From positions 1,178,001 through 1,242,000 of the forward strand of contig NC_033561.1 in assembly GCF_001680005.1 (NCBI RefSeq): 64,000 nt of DNA, given 5' to 3'. The first letter of the stretch is position 1. The number at the start of each line of letters is the position of its first letter. Positions 1 to 11,084 of this stretch are shown one piece after another. Both the position numbers and the translations under genes were made by a program. Origin of the DNA: Plasmodium coatneyi (Eukaryota; Apicomplexa; Aconoidasida; Haemosporida; Plasmodiidae). Below the pieces are notes generated by a model. That model had not been told where the DNA came from. It saw only the letters and a list, made by a program, of their open reading frames with translations, and made no database searches.

Positions 1-1755
1 AGATCGAAGGGGAGGTAGTTAAGTTGTCCATGCAGATTGGCTCATTGATGCAGAGGGAACATGTCCTGGGTAATTTTACAGCTCTGCAAATTTCCTCTCT
101 AGCGCTTTCCATGGCAAAGTTGAATCTGAATTTTTACGGCTCTTTTTACGCCATGAATAGGGTGGTCCACCACCTGTGGAAGGACTTTTCCCTGCACAGC
201 ATTGCGGATTTCCTGTTCGGAGTGAACGAGAAGAACATCTCGGATGAGCAGGTCACTCTGCTGTTGTGTTACCAGTTTGTGCGTCTCGTTTATGCCAAGT
301 ATTGTTCCTCCTTAATGAAGAAAAGGGACTCTTTTTCGGAAAATCACCTGAACATGGTCAGGCAAAATAGGGAACATATTTACTTCTTTGAGAAGACGCA
401 AAAGAGGGTGCATTTTTTAGACGCAAAGGATTGCTCCTTTGTAGTTCGCATTTTCCAATCTTTGGCCAAGTCGGAGGTGCTGGTTGGGGGGGGTACGGTT
501 TCCTTGACTGGCCCTCTGGGGGTGTGCTTTCCCTACGATGTATACGCGTTGGGTAAGCATAGCGGAAAATTGAATGGCATTTCTAGTGACCAGCGGGGTG
601 ATAAGTTAATTAACCCCCCCCATCGGCACACTGGAGAAGACCCCCGTTGTTACGAAGAAGGTGTGGGAAGTAACCCCTGGGAAAAACTGAACGAATACCC
701 AAATGGAGCTAACCCAACCTTCAGCACCTTTGAAGAGAGTGCCCAAGTGATCAGGCAACACACCACGCGTACCTTGCACCATGTCATTTGGCAACATTTG
801 GATTTACTTCCCTTCGAGAGCAAGTCCATGTTGTGTTACTTTTCTCTGCACGTGCTCGACTTTATGTTTCCCATGGGGGGGGGTGTTCCCCACAATGGTG
901 ACTCATTTTACCTGACCTGTGCAGGCAAAATGAAAGTTCCAAATTTTTTTGATGGGAGCATTTTATCCCGGATGAGCAGAAGCCTCTTCGCAAGGTTGTT
1001 GTTTCACGTGTGGGAATCTATGGATCATAATTCGCTTAGTGAAGTTACCATGCGACAGATTCATATATGCATTTTGAGCTTTTACCTGGACGTTATGGGG
1101 TTGGTGCGAACGTGGTGGGTCCCCCCAGACGATATGCCGAGATCGTACTGTGTGACCTCATCGGAGGGGAGCAGCACGAAGAAGTCACTGGAGAAGAAGC
1201 CTCCTGCCAAGTGGAGTGAAAAAATGTTTCATTACTTCTCCTTGGGGAAGCTCCAGAAGTTGAACGCCTTTTTGGACCTCGCTAGGGTGCGAAGCTGCCA
1301 GCAGAAGGAGATGACCCTGACGTCGAGTAAGGCTGCTTGGCGTGTGTGCAGTGCCGCACCAAACAATTACGACTTCCATCGCGCCTACCGATTCTGCCGC
1401 TCATGTATCTTGTACCCCTCCTCCACCTTAGGGACGCATGCCGAGGTGTACAACTGTCTGAGGAGGATGATCGAAGATTTGAACGGAGCAGGAAAAAGGC
1501 GCGTGCTGCACAGCTCCGAGGTGATAGTTGGACCATTCGTACTGGTACGAAGGAGGGAGAAAAAAAAATGAAGATTAAGCGAGGGAATGCGAAAGACGAA
1601 TTAGTGATGTCAGTCTACTGTTGACTGTCCACCCAGACATGTTCCACTTAAATTTCCTATCCGTCTTTTTTTTCCCCTCGCAGGATTGTGTCATTGAACC
1701 GGACGATTGGGAAGGAGGAAACATCCCTTCCCAACAGGACGCTGCTTTGGTATGA
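1..1755 (+). CDS. RAP / heptatricopeptide-type organelle RNA-binding protein, 3' part (putative)
   Basis: The frame is open from the left edge, so the gene starts upstream. About 515 codons are visible. The N-terminal part shows repeated helical pairs rich in Leu, Phe and Tyr, like the repeats that precede RAP domains in apicomplexan mitochondrial or apicoplast RNA proteins. Unspliced, the frame stops at 1569-1571 after an unconvincing RRREKKK tail. A GTACGA donor at 1545 joined to a TTTTTTTTCCCCTCGCAG acceptor ending at 1683 (phase 0) gives VIVGPFVLDCVIEPDDWE, which resembles the start of a RAP domain, and stops at 1753-1755. A further GTATGA donor at 1750 joined to exon sequence from 1828 would extend it to 1866. 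Family assignment rests on pattern only. The 3' structure is uncertain. Confidence 0.5.
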
Positions 1756-1910
1756 TAAAATGGGAACATGAAAAGGTCTCGTCGTTCGATTAAATCACAC
1801 CGTTACAGTCTTCACTGTGTTGCCCAGGCGGTACAAATAATTAGCAAACGGGAGGTTGACATTTGATGAAAAACAGTTCGAAGTAGCTAGCTATTCTGTG
1901 CACAGCAAGG

Positions 1911-1945
<35 letters not shown>

Positions 1946-2149
1946 CACCTTTGGAATAGCACACACAAAAAGGGGGGGAGGCCAAACAATCGTATAAAGG
2001 AAGCGCTCGCTTGTGGAGTTAAAAAGTTAGGGAACAAGGACAAAGCGTGCCATCTAAGAATGGCATGTAAGTAAACCCACATGTATGTACACATGCACAT
2101 GTTTTTGTTGCCCGTCGGGTTATGCATGTCCCTTTTTTATTTTTTTTTG
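1756..2149. other. Convergent intergenic region
   Basis: Lies between the 3' ends of two convergent genes. It holds a run of about 31 A at about 1911-1942 and no convincing coding sequence. If the upstream gene has the third exon suggested in its entry, that exon occupies 1828-1866. Confidence 0.5.
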
Positions 2150-3589
2150 TCAAACCCGAATGTGAAGGCGTTTTCGCCTGCCCCGCTTCGGTCGCGTCTT
2201 GTGCCCCTTCGTGCAAATGATAACACTGGAGTTGTTCAACGCTTTTATGAATTCCTTTACGGTTTTCCGGTTGGTCATTTGCTTGTCTGCGTCTTGTTGG
2301 TCGTGACTGCGCTGCTGAGTGGGGAGAGCGTGGAGAAGGCTCCGCTTCTGATCGGTCTTCCTCGTTACGTTTTGTCTCTTCCGTTTGGCACGCCTCTGGG
2401 GGGAAACTCGCAGAGAAGAACGAGATGGAAAAGGCCTCTTAGTTCTGCTATGTGTGCTGCCAATAGTCTTACCAACGGTGCCGCGTTGACCCCTCAGAGA
2501 GATCCCTTTTTGTAATGACCCTTCGGAAGGACTCAACTGTAGACGAGTACGTTTAGCAGATTGGGCTGTACATCTGGAAACGCTTCTTAACTTCTTTCTG
2601 GAAATTTCTACCCCTTTGGAGAGGGGGGCTCCTTTCTTTGGGGCAGATTCATTCTGTCGTTTGTTAGTGGCATTGCCAGGGTGGGCTTCTCCCCCCGATG
2701 TTTTTGCACTTTTACTAGGTTTGGTAAGTGGTTGCTTTGCTATCTGTGTGGATAAAGGAATTGACTTCTTCTTTCTAGGTGAGTTCTTCAGCATGGATGC
2801 AATTACTAGGGGGTGTTTCATCATCTGACTTGTGTGTACAAGTGGCATGAGGTTCAGTTTCGCTTCTACCTGGACGGGAACTATTTGGTTATCTCCACTG
2901 TGGTGTTCCCCTTCCCAGGCGGTTAAGTCACCCCCACCCTGGGGGCTCCGAAATGTGTACTGGGTGTTTTCCTCCTGCTTGTGTAGAACCCACTTTTTGC
3001 TGCATCTAGCTACACTGGTGACCCTTTTTCTGACCTCACTTTTGGGGAGCGTGCAAAAAGTTTTTTTTTTTTTTCTACTCTTTTGTGTTCCTTGGGGGTG
3101 TGGAAAAACTTGTGTCCTGTTTTGTAATTTTTTTTTTTTTTTCTTCTTTGCTTTGTATTCACTAAAGGTTGCTCCTTTGGATAGCTGTGCTGTGGGTAGT
3201 TTCCCTTCCTCTTTTATTTTCTGTCCATTTGAGGTTCCCTCCTTGGAGATGTTTTTCTTAAGTGGGGTTGGATCACTGTGCCTTTTTTTTCTACCCGCAT
3301 GAGGTGTTACACTCCGTTTTGTTACCCCGAGTGTGGGTTCACTCGTTACAGATTTGAGGCTGTTCCGTTTTCCGTTCGGAAGGTGTCTCTCCATGTTAGT
3401 AGGGTTGCTTTGTGCAGCGATGGACAGACCAGTGTGACCTGCCCCCACGGCAAAGACAGAAGTAGCAGCAGCGGCCGTCTTTTCCTCCCTCCGGTAACGC
3501 AGTAACTCATTTTTGCATGCATCCAACTTTTTTGCCAAGCTGATCAGTTGTATGTATTTCCTTTGGGTCATAAATGTGGGCGGTGCCAT
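2150..3589 (-). CDS. Very basic, low-complexity conserved-type protein of unknown function
   Basis: A single open frame of 479 codons from the first ATG at 3589. The frame is open a further 27 codons upstream but has no ATG there. The protein is strongly basic, with many KKK, RKR and KKRK clusters, a poly-Lys stretch in the middle, and a C-terminus ending KRGRRKRLHIRV. A short helical stretch near the start (KYIQLISLAKKLDACKNELL) could be structured. No domain is recognised. The Lys/Arg clusters suggest a nuclear or nucleolar location, but that is inference. It is convergent with the preceding gene and tandem with the ING-like gene. It is accepted because the frame is long and shares no register with another gene. 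Confidence 0.62.
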   Translation of the reverse strand: MAPPTFMTQRKYIQLISLAKKLDACKNELLRYRREEKTAAAATSVFAVGAGHTGLSIAAQSNPTNMERHLPNGKRNSLKSVTSEPTLGVTKRSVTPHAGRKKRHSDPTPLKKNISKEGTSNGQKIKEEGKLPTAQLSKGATFSEYKAKKKKKKKLQNRTQVFPHPQGTQKSRKKKKTFCTLPKSEVRKRVTSVARCSKKWVLHKQEENTQYTFRSPQGGGDLTAWEGEHHSGDNQIVPVQVEAKLNLMPLVHTSQMMKHPLVIASMLKNSPRKKKSIPLSTQIAKQPLTKPSKSAKTSGGEAHPGNATNKRQNESAPKKGAPLSKGVEISRKKLRSVSRCTAQSAKRTRLQLSPSEGSLQKGISLRGQRGTVGKTIGSTHSRTKRPFPSRSSLRVSPQRRAKRKRQNVTRKTDQKRSLLHALPTQQRSHDQQDADKQMTNRKTVKEFIKALNNSSVIICTKGHKTRPKRGRRKRLHIRV

Positions 3590-4988
3590 CGTGGGGGTAG
3601 GGGGGTTTTCCTTTTGGATATACAGGATGCTGTTTTGCGTGGGGGAGCTTCCTTTATGCGCTGCCGTCACTCGTTGGTTGGTACTTGTGGCGTTTTCCTT
3701 GCGTGAAGGGTAGGCCCTAAATGGGGACTTAAGTGGCCCAACGGGGGGGATGTATGTGTTCCCTTTTCACCCCCACGTGATGATGGGACGGTCGAACCTC
3801 TGCATGTATAGAGAGAAAAGTGGCAGGGTCTCACAAACAGTTTACCATAGTTGTATGTTGTATTGGTTAAATAGGCATGCATGAATGGAAGCGGGGTGGT
3901 GAGGGTTGTTAACTCAGCCTACAGAGTAGCAGCCCGTCAGACGAGCTGTTTACTCAAATACGTTGCTATTATTTTAAGTTTCCAATCCGGGCGTGCTTAA
4001 CCCGAACGAGTGGACAAAAATATCGTGTCGATTGGCCCTTTGTTGTATCATTCCGCGGGGAAGAAAAAAAAAAAAAAAAAAAAAAGGAACACACACATAT
4101 GTGTGTGCATCAATACATATGCACAACTACGCGCAGCAAAAAGGGGAGAAGCTAACTGGTGCGTGTAGATCGCGCTGCAGGATGGAAGCCACATAAAAAA
4201 AAAAAGTCAAAAAAAGGAAGAACAAATAGGGAAAGGAACATGCTAGACAACTGCGTTTCTCCACCCTGTGGCGTGGGAGTACCATGTGCGGTCTCATCAG
4301 TTGGTTCCTCTGCGTGCGCTCAGGGGGAACAAACACAATTGTTACCTTCCACGACATGATACGATGTGATGTTTTTTTTTTTTTTTTTCCACCAAATTCT
4401 ACTTAGCAAAATGTGTCCTCCATTCCCATGCAACTCGTGCGTGCTTTTGGCGCCCCCCCTCCGCACGATGGGGGGGAATCCCCCGAATGGTTTGTCCAAT
4501 TTTTTTTTTACAACGTTGCCTACACTGAGGGAGAGACACCACCTTATTCACATGATCATGCATTTTGCGAAAAGGAAAAGCGGCCTCTTCTCTCTCCCTC
4601 TCTGTCATGTGGATTTGTCCTGTTGAAGACGTACTGAATGGTGTGCGGCCAATTCGACCGATGGGTGGATAATGAAAAAAGAAAAAAAAAAACTTCATGC
4701 CTTACCCTTCTTGTTTACACATGCGTGACGATATCCTATGGGGACAAATGGCCAATCCGTCGTATTCACTAAATCTGGGAAGAAATGCACGGCAAGTCCG
4801 TTTCGACGCGGAGCTGTAAGGATAAATAAACCAACTGACCAGGGTTAATCCCTTTTCCCCTCGCACATGGGAATTATGCCTTCTGTGTGTGTCCCTTCGA
4901 AGGGGGAAAAAAAATGTCACACAGAATTGACCCACCAAACAGTTGCGTCCTATTCGTAATAAAGATTAATTTTTTTTTTTTTTTTTTT
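3590..4988. other. Intergenic region between two minus-strand genes
   Basis: 1.4 kb with A runs near 4064-4085 and T runs near 4373-4388 and 4971-4988, the last directly abutting the stop of the next gene. Short frames here are low complexity. I see no gene. It should hold the promoter of the basic protein gene and the 3' region of the ING-like gene. Confidence 0.6.
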
Positions 4989-6704
4989 CTAATGTTTGTC
5001 GTTTTCATTTGGGTTGTCATTCCCATTGGGTTGTTCCCCATGGGGGGTGGGACCCTCTTCGACGTGATCTTCATTCTCAGTTTTTGTTACTCCAAGGTTG
5101 GTCAATTTGGCCACGTCTGCTTTGCCTTCCGATGTGGATAAGTGTGTGGCCTCCTCCACCCCTGCGGTTCGCATGCCCTCCGGGGGAGTACCGTCAGCTT
5201 GGTCGGTTTGTGCAGCCAGGGGGGCCGCCCCCTCCTGCGGGGGGATCTTCATCGAAAGAAGGCGAATTCGCATTTTATTAGTTCCGCTTTGGGAGGCATT
5301 TTTTCCCCCACTTTGATTCACACTTTGTAAGACGCTTTCACTGACGCTATGCACACCACCGCTTATGCCAGAGGCTTCCTTGTCAGGCGCGGTTTTCAGT
5401 TTAGTGCTTGTGTTGGCGGTGGCGTTCTCACCCCCTCGGCTCTTCTTGGACTTTTTCGTTTTTTTATTCTTCCCCACAGTGTAGGGGTTGTAATCCTCGT
5501 CATACATTTGGGAGTGCTTTCTGCCAAAGGCTTTAATGGAAGAGCTATCTGCGTCATCTTCTTTTGTTTTCTCCATATCGTAGGAGTCAAACTGGTGGGT
5601 GTTCCTGTTATGGTTGGATCTGACATGGGATCCACTTCCGTGGGTGGCGTTACCAGGAATATCATTTCCGTGCGTATGATTTACGAACTGATCATGTTGG
5701 AAGGTACTCCTCTCATGGAGGTTGTCCTGGTGGTCCCATTCAGTCGGTGCGTTTCTATTCCTACTCGTGTTGTGCATATAAGGAGGTGATTCCCCATTCA
5801 TCTCCATCTCGACAAACAGCTTGTCATGTTGACTTTTCACACGATCAAAGTCAGTTTTTATGAGATAGGAGATCTGATTGTTTATGCAAATTTTTTCTTT
5901 CAGTAGAGCTATGCACTGTTCCCTGTCACTAATTATTTCGTTCAGGAGGTCTTCTAATTCTTCCTCCGTGTATCTTTGTATGGGTCTGCACACTTGGTTC
6001 TTTCCTTCGTCGTCTCCGTTGTGCAGGGCGGGGTTGGCCGGCTCCCCACATGGGTGAGCATTCGGGTAAGCATTCAATTCTGCTATATTATGTGCTGCAC
6101 GATCTTCCTCCTTTTCGGCTTCCCCCTTCTTTTCATCATCTGTTGGTACTTCCTGCTTAACCCCTTTTGGCTCTACGGGGGTGCTGTGCCCACTGTTTGT
6201 TTTTCCCTCCATGGGGAGTTCACCCCCCGGAGCGTCTGACTTTTCCCTGTCGGAGGTGGGATGGTGTGAATTGTCTTCACGTTGGACTGCCTCTTCCACG
6301 GTAGGGTCTATACAACCTGTTGGGTCACCACCCCCTGCTGGGTCCTCCCCACCGGACTGTTCCTCCTTGATACGCACTTGGCGGCTCCCCCACGGGTCCA
6401 CGTCATTCTCGTCACCTCCCCCATTCAGTTGCACGCACTCCGCCTCACAGTTCTCATTTTCGAACTCAAGCAGGAGGTCCTCATTCTGCATGCTCGACTG
6501 CCCAGTCAAGTAGGTACCCTGTCTATCTATTCTATTCTTAGAAAGGTAGTTCAGGTTTTCTAAATAAATCTCTTCCTTCTCTTGAATCTGCTTATTTATC
6601 TTGTGCTCCTTAAAGTCTAGTTCCTTCATTAGGAACAGCAGTCGGTGTAGGTAGCCCGTAATGTGCAGCACATTTTCCATGTAAATTTGTGCAGAATCCG
6701 ACAT
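4989..6704 (-). CDS. ING-type N-terminal domain protein without a visible PHD finger
   Basis: One exon, 571 codons from ATG at 6704. Residues about 5-55 (YLHRLLFLMKELDFKEHKIN...) and about 225-290 (DREQCIALLKEKICINNQIS...) look like the two halves of the coiled-coil histone-binding domain of Inhibitor-of-Growth (ING) proteins. They are separated by about 170 residues of acidic, Glu/Gly/Pro-rich insert. A basic patch (GKNKKTKKSKKSRGG, about 400-414) resembles the nuclear-localising linker of ING proteins. The C-terminus is Gly/Asn/Glu-rich and ends in NDKH. No Cys4-His-Cys3 PHD zinc finger, usual in ING proteins, is present. If the call is right, the protein would be a scaffold of a histone acetyltransferase or deacetylase complex. 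The long-range helix match is by eye. Confidence 0.55.
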   Translation of the reverse strand: MSDSAQIYMENVLHITGYLHRLLFLMKELDFKEHKINKQIQEKEEIYLENLNYLSKNRIDRQGTYLTGQSSMQNEDLLLEFENENCEAECVQLNGGGDENDVDPWGSRQVRIKEEQSGGEDPAGGGDPTGCIDPTVEEAVQREDNSHHPTSDREKSDAPGGELPMEGKTNSGHSTPVEPKGVKQEVPTDDEKKGEAEKEEDRAAHNIAELNAYPNAHPCGEPANPALHNGDDEGKNQVCRPIQRYTEEELEDLLNEIISDREQCIALLKEKICINNQISYLIKTDFDRVKSQHDKLFVEMEMNGESPPYMHNTSRNRNAPTEWDHQDNLHERSTFQHDQFVNHTHGNDIPGNATHGSGSHVRSNHNRNTHQFDSYDMEKTKEDDADSSSIKAFGRKHSQMYDEDYNPYTVGKNKKTKKSKKSRGGENATANTSTKLKTAPDKEASGISGGVHSVSESVLQSVNQSGGKNASQSGTNKMRIRLLSMKIPPQEGAAPLAAQTDQADGTPPEGMRTAGVEEATHLSTSEGKADVAKLTNLGVTKTENEDHVEEGPTPHGEQPNGNDNPNENDKH

Positions 6705-8804
6705 GGTGCTTCTCTGCCGGGGGATTCATTCTTCGGGGGGTGGTGTGGTCATTACTACGAACGGCTGTGTGGACAGCGTGCAAGTGACCATGCACCCGTG
6801 AGTGAATAGTCCCTTTTCCACTGAACCGTTTAATGTAAGCGGCTGGAGTCTACCTAAACAACTGTGGCGTGGACTCTTCTCCTCAGACATGCACTGAATG
6901 CAATTATGTGGGTCAGTTAATCCACGTCCCCTGGATGTGCTGCTCTGTACCGCTTAGCCTGACAGGGCAAGAGTTGTAACAGGGAACAACTCTCCTGGTA
7001 AACCCGTTTGGGGCATGCGCTTTGGCTAGCTCGTACAGGGTGGGGCGTTTAATCTGTTACGAAGCTAAACTGGTAGAAGCGGTCACGCTGCTATGCGGCC
7101 CTGCATGCACGCGCAGAATTACTGATGGGTTTAAAAAAAAAAAAAAAACACCATTTGTCACGGTCGTAAGGAAGGAGGGGTGGGGCCTTCTTCACTTTGG
7201 GGGGAACAGGATCTACGAAAAGGGGAAAAAAAAAAAGCAGAAAACAGAGCGCAACGCAGCTTAGCACAGCATAGCATAGTGTAGCACAAAGTACAGTAAC
7301 CCCTCTCAGCGACTAGCAGCGTTAGCATGCATCGGTAACGTGAGTGCCATTCGGACCTTCCCGCGGAAATACGCCTGGAGAGCTGCAGTGTTGTGTCACA
7401 CTCATGTTTGTTCCGCTCCTTTTGGAAAGAAGCGGTGCTGCCTCTGTGCAGTCGTAAAAAAGGGAGTTCCCATTTTCTGCTGAATGTTGAGTTGTTCGTA
7501 CAGATGTAAAAGAAAAAAAAAAAAAAAAAATTCAAAGGGTCAAGTGGAAGGTAGGAAAATAGCACCAAGAGGAAGGTATGACGAAGCATCCTCCTTTTGT
7601 TTATCCTTCGTAACTTTCACCAGATGAGTCATCCTTAAAATAATTTGACAACCGGGGAGAGTGAGGCCTTCCCTTTTGGGAACTACCTGCACCCACAAGG
7701 GGAGACCTCAAAAAGAGGGGGAAACCAATCGCAGCTAATTCAGCCCCAGTGAACATCCTTCCGTTGCAAAGATAGAGGGGGGCAACGGACTAAGCAGGAC
7801 ATCTCCTACTGCGTCCGAGAATTTATTTTTTTTTTTCTTTCGTTTTAGTAGTTTGGGTCTGGAGAAGAAAGTTCGTTTGTGTCACCTCTGTCAGCAGGGG
7901 GAAAGCCGCTTTAGTGGGAACGGCTTGGTTGTTCTTTGCCCCCGATGAGTGGCTTAACAAATGGGGGGAATTCCCATCGTTAGGAGGACTACGTAGCATC
8001 TGCACTGCTTCTGTTATGCTGCACTTTGTGTGTTTATGTGAATGGACTGCGAAGTTACCTGGTGAGGGGTGGATGAGGCCTCTGCCCCTGTGTGCTTTTC
8101 CTTTACAGTTGGGAGTGTAAGAGGTGGAAGCCCGCACAGAGGGAAGAGCTACCCAATTCAAGTGAGCAGACCCAACTGTGGGATCCAATTTTATTTTTTC
8201 CAGCACCTGTGTTGGTTTTGTTAGTATAGAATGGGGGAACTGATTACCTTCTCTCCATCGGTTCTCCGTCGAGTGTCTGGGGGAAGAGTCCTGACACATG
8301 CAGAGAGGACTAGTATTCGTTAGGGAGCATATATCGAATCACCTCCACGTGGGAACACAACTGTTTGGTGAATCGTCAACACAGTCGAAAGTAGTTTTTT
8401 TGAACATGGGATGTGTAATGGAGCAGTCACGTTTTTACGTTAATTACAAAAAAGGGGATGTGCGTAGGTGTGAAAAAAAAATAATAATAATAAATTAGAA
8501 ACATCTTTCGTGATGTGTGGAGGACACGAATAGGTGTATATATGCATACAACGATGTAACGAATGGGAGGAAACAAATCGGAAGGGGAATCACAAAAGGG
8601 GAAGTTTCTTTCGTTAAAATTTATTTTATTTTATTGCATTTTTTTTTTTTTTTTTTTTTGTTCCACGTTGGTGGTTTTATATTCAGACGAACGATGGGGA
8701 AACAGACACGGCGAACGATGGTGGAGCTGTACTTGCGATGAATAGGATGGGTAGGGAGAAAAAAAAAAAAAAAAAAAAGGAACACACAATCCTGAGCGGG
8801 AGGA
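6705..8804. other. Intergenic region between ING-like and ELC genes
   Basis: 2.1 kb between two minus-strand genes. It has A or T runs near 7131-7148, 7511-7530, 7829-7837, 8640-8659 and 8760-8778. A 158-codon minus frame at 7823-8299 has no recognisable features and is not accepted. No RNA gene was seen. Confidence 0.55.
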
Positions 8805-9528
8805 CTAGATAACCTGGGTAAGTCTCTGCGAGACGGTGTTTAGATCAATCGTTTCTTTGTTATCTGGGTTGGCTATCTTGAGGAGGAGTTCCAGGTCTTT
8901 ATCCGTGAGTCTCGTGTCCAGCGCTTTCATTACCTACAAGGGGGGGGAAGTGGATTATTGTGTTGTAGAGGGGGGGAAGTGATTTAATGTGTTGTAGAGG
9001 GGTGGGAGAGGAGTGCGAACGCAACGTATGGACCCTCAAATGTTAGCAGACACACAAGCCGTTATATTCACGCCGAAAAGCGATGAACGATGCAGCGTAT
9101 TTTTGGGGACTTACCCCAACGAAGTTATGTATCTTGATTTGCACACTGGAGTTTTTGTCGCTCAGATTATGGACGTGCTTGAAGGGGTCCTCGTGGTTGT
9201 AGTGCTTGTTCGCCAGTTTCAGCCAGAAATCCATGTCGACCAGCTGTGTGGGGGGGAAGCGGCAGATTAGCATATTACCACATTAGCACATTAGCAAGTT
9301 AGCATATTAGCTGATTATCGTTGGAAGTGCGTTTGTGTTTGTGTTCGCATGTTCGTGTGTAGAGGGGCGGTACTTCCTTGCACCGCTGCTTACCACGGGC
9401 AACTCAGCCTTCTCCTCGGCCGAGAGGATAATCCCAAAGGAATGCATCAGCTCGTAAAACTGGTGCAACTCCATCTTCTCGTTACAGGAGCTGAACAGGA
9501 TGAAGGCCTCGCGAAATTTGTCCTCCAT
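8805..9528 (-). CDS. ELC: Myosin A essential light chain, ELC (three exons)
   Basis: Exons on the minus strand are 9528-9394, 9243-9115 and 8933-8805. Introns start GTAAGC and GTAAGT and end CACACAG and TTGTAG, and both are phase 0. The joined protein is 130 residues, close to the known Plasmodium ELC length. It begins MEDKFREAFILFSSCNEKME, a calmodulin-like first EF-hand helix. The loops lack the regular Asp/Glu calcium ligands (for example HEDPFKHVHNL), as expected of a light chain that binds the myosin A neck rather than working as a calcium sensor. In the parasite it belongs to the glideosome under the pellicle and stiffens the MyoA lever arm for gliding and invasion. The start codon lies in a short exon start with a pyrimidine tract just upstream, so a further tiny 5' exon is possible. 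Position next to PMM matches the P. falciparum order. Confidence 0.85.
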
Positions 9529-9998
9529 GTTGCGCAGGTGAAGGGAAAAAAAAAAAAAAAAAAAGGGAAGAAAGGAAAAAAAAAGCAGAAAGAAGGCGGA
9601 AAAAGAAGGGGAAGAATGAAAAAAAAAAAAAATTAACCTTATAAGATAATCTGTAGAGGCAAATGATAAGAAAAACTTGCGAACAACTTTTTTTTCGCAC
9701 AAGATGGTAAGATTTACTCTGTTGCGTTGCGGTTAGCTTAATTTTTTTTTTTTTTTTTTATTCTTTTGGAGTAACTCGGTATGGATGTTTTTTTCTTTTT
9801 TTTTTTGTTTCACGTCGTCTTTTTGTGGCGCCCCTTTCTGTTACCGTTTGTTTGTGTTGCAAGTTGGTTCCCTTTTCTTCCCATGTCTCTATCACGTTCC
9901 GTTGTGCCTCAACCGGAATTAGTCGTGCGCGTGGGCACCACACGCGGTTGCAACAAGTGTGTAGCTAGCAGTTCACGTGGGGGGATTGCGAGCCCGAG

Positions 9999-10033
<35 letters not shown>

Positions 10034-11084
10034 AAGAAATAAATTGGGAGGTCAGTCCCGCGAGTTTTGTGGGATTGTTCCATCCTTTCGGACTGCTTTC
10101 CCTTTTTCAGTTCTTTCACGCCAACGTCGAATCTTCCTTCCGCGCTCGAGGCAAACCGGAGTGTGGCCTTAAGATTCCCCCGCAATGCGCGTGGCTCGAG
10201 TTAGGGGTTCACCAAAGGTGCTGTCCCAAGTGCTAGGTGCACATGCCATCCTGACGCGCTGGCATATATGTTGGCAACACTTACGATAAACTTATTATGT
10301 GTGCAAAATGGAGCTTTCACAATGGAGCCCTTTCCTTCCCTCCGTTTGTTCCAGTCATGTGTGCAAGGCGGTTTTTTTTTTTTTTTTTTTTTTTTGGCTA
10401 ATTTCCGCAATGGGTGTTTGTCACGTAGCGGCACACCGTATCGCGTGAGAACAATTTGGGAAGGGGGCTACGCGACGCCACAACTCCATACATGGTTCGC
10501 TAAGGGGGAACAAACTGATAGGTGATATGGACGAAGGACTCTACCCCAATCTGTGTGTCCTCATAAAAGCGCGACACCCCGATAGGTGTACATGTGTGTG
10601 CACAAGTGTAGGGTTGCGGAAAATTTTTTCCCCCCGATCTGCCTGCATCGGAAAACCTGTCCCGTCAGTTACGGGGTTAAGAAAGCTGGGCGCCTTTAAG
10701 AAGCGTTCTTTGGAAAGGACACTTCTCACGTCTGTGCAAAATTTGAGAAAAAGCTAAAGTGATGTGATGTGATGTGAAGTGAAGCGCATCGAATTGAAGT
10801 GAACTATTTTTTTTTTTTTTTTCCTTTTTTTTGCTTGGCACAGCCTTTCGCTAGATGAGCACAGTGATGTGATTTTTGTGTTATCTTAGCAAGGCAGGTT
10901 AAATGGTTGAGTCTCGTGCCAGCGCAAATCTGTTCAGTCGTTCATTTGGCGTTGTCGTCCTTGTCTCCTTCGTCCTCCGCCCTGATCTGCTACAACCCTA
11001 CGTTGGCAAGTTTTTCACAGCGGGAAGTCTGTCCCACCTGGTACTTCTCCTGTTTACCCACCGAAGAGGATAATAAAAGGAAAA
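9529..11084. promoter_or_regulatory. Divergent promoter region, ELC / PMM
   Basis: 1.56 kb separating the divergently transcribed ELC and PMM genes, so it should carry both promoters. It holds A/T runs near 9546-9563, 9740-9758, 10003-10031, 10373-10395 and 10807-10822. No specific transcription-factor site is claimed. Confidence 0.55.

Noticed and set aside
2081..3302. Plus-strand frames at 2081-2515 and 2832-3302
   Set aside because: They overlap the minus-strand basic protein gene and are Phe/Leu low complexity.
7823..8299. 158-codon minus-strand frame with an ATG
   Set aside because: No domain, signal or codon-pattern support. It ends in a Lys run from a T tract and lies in a region full of comparable open frames.
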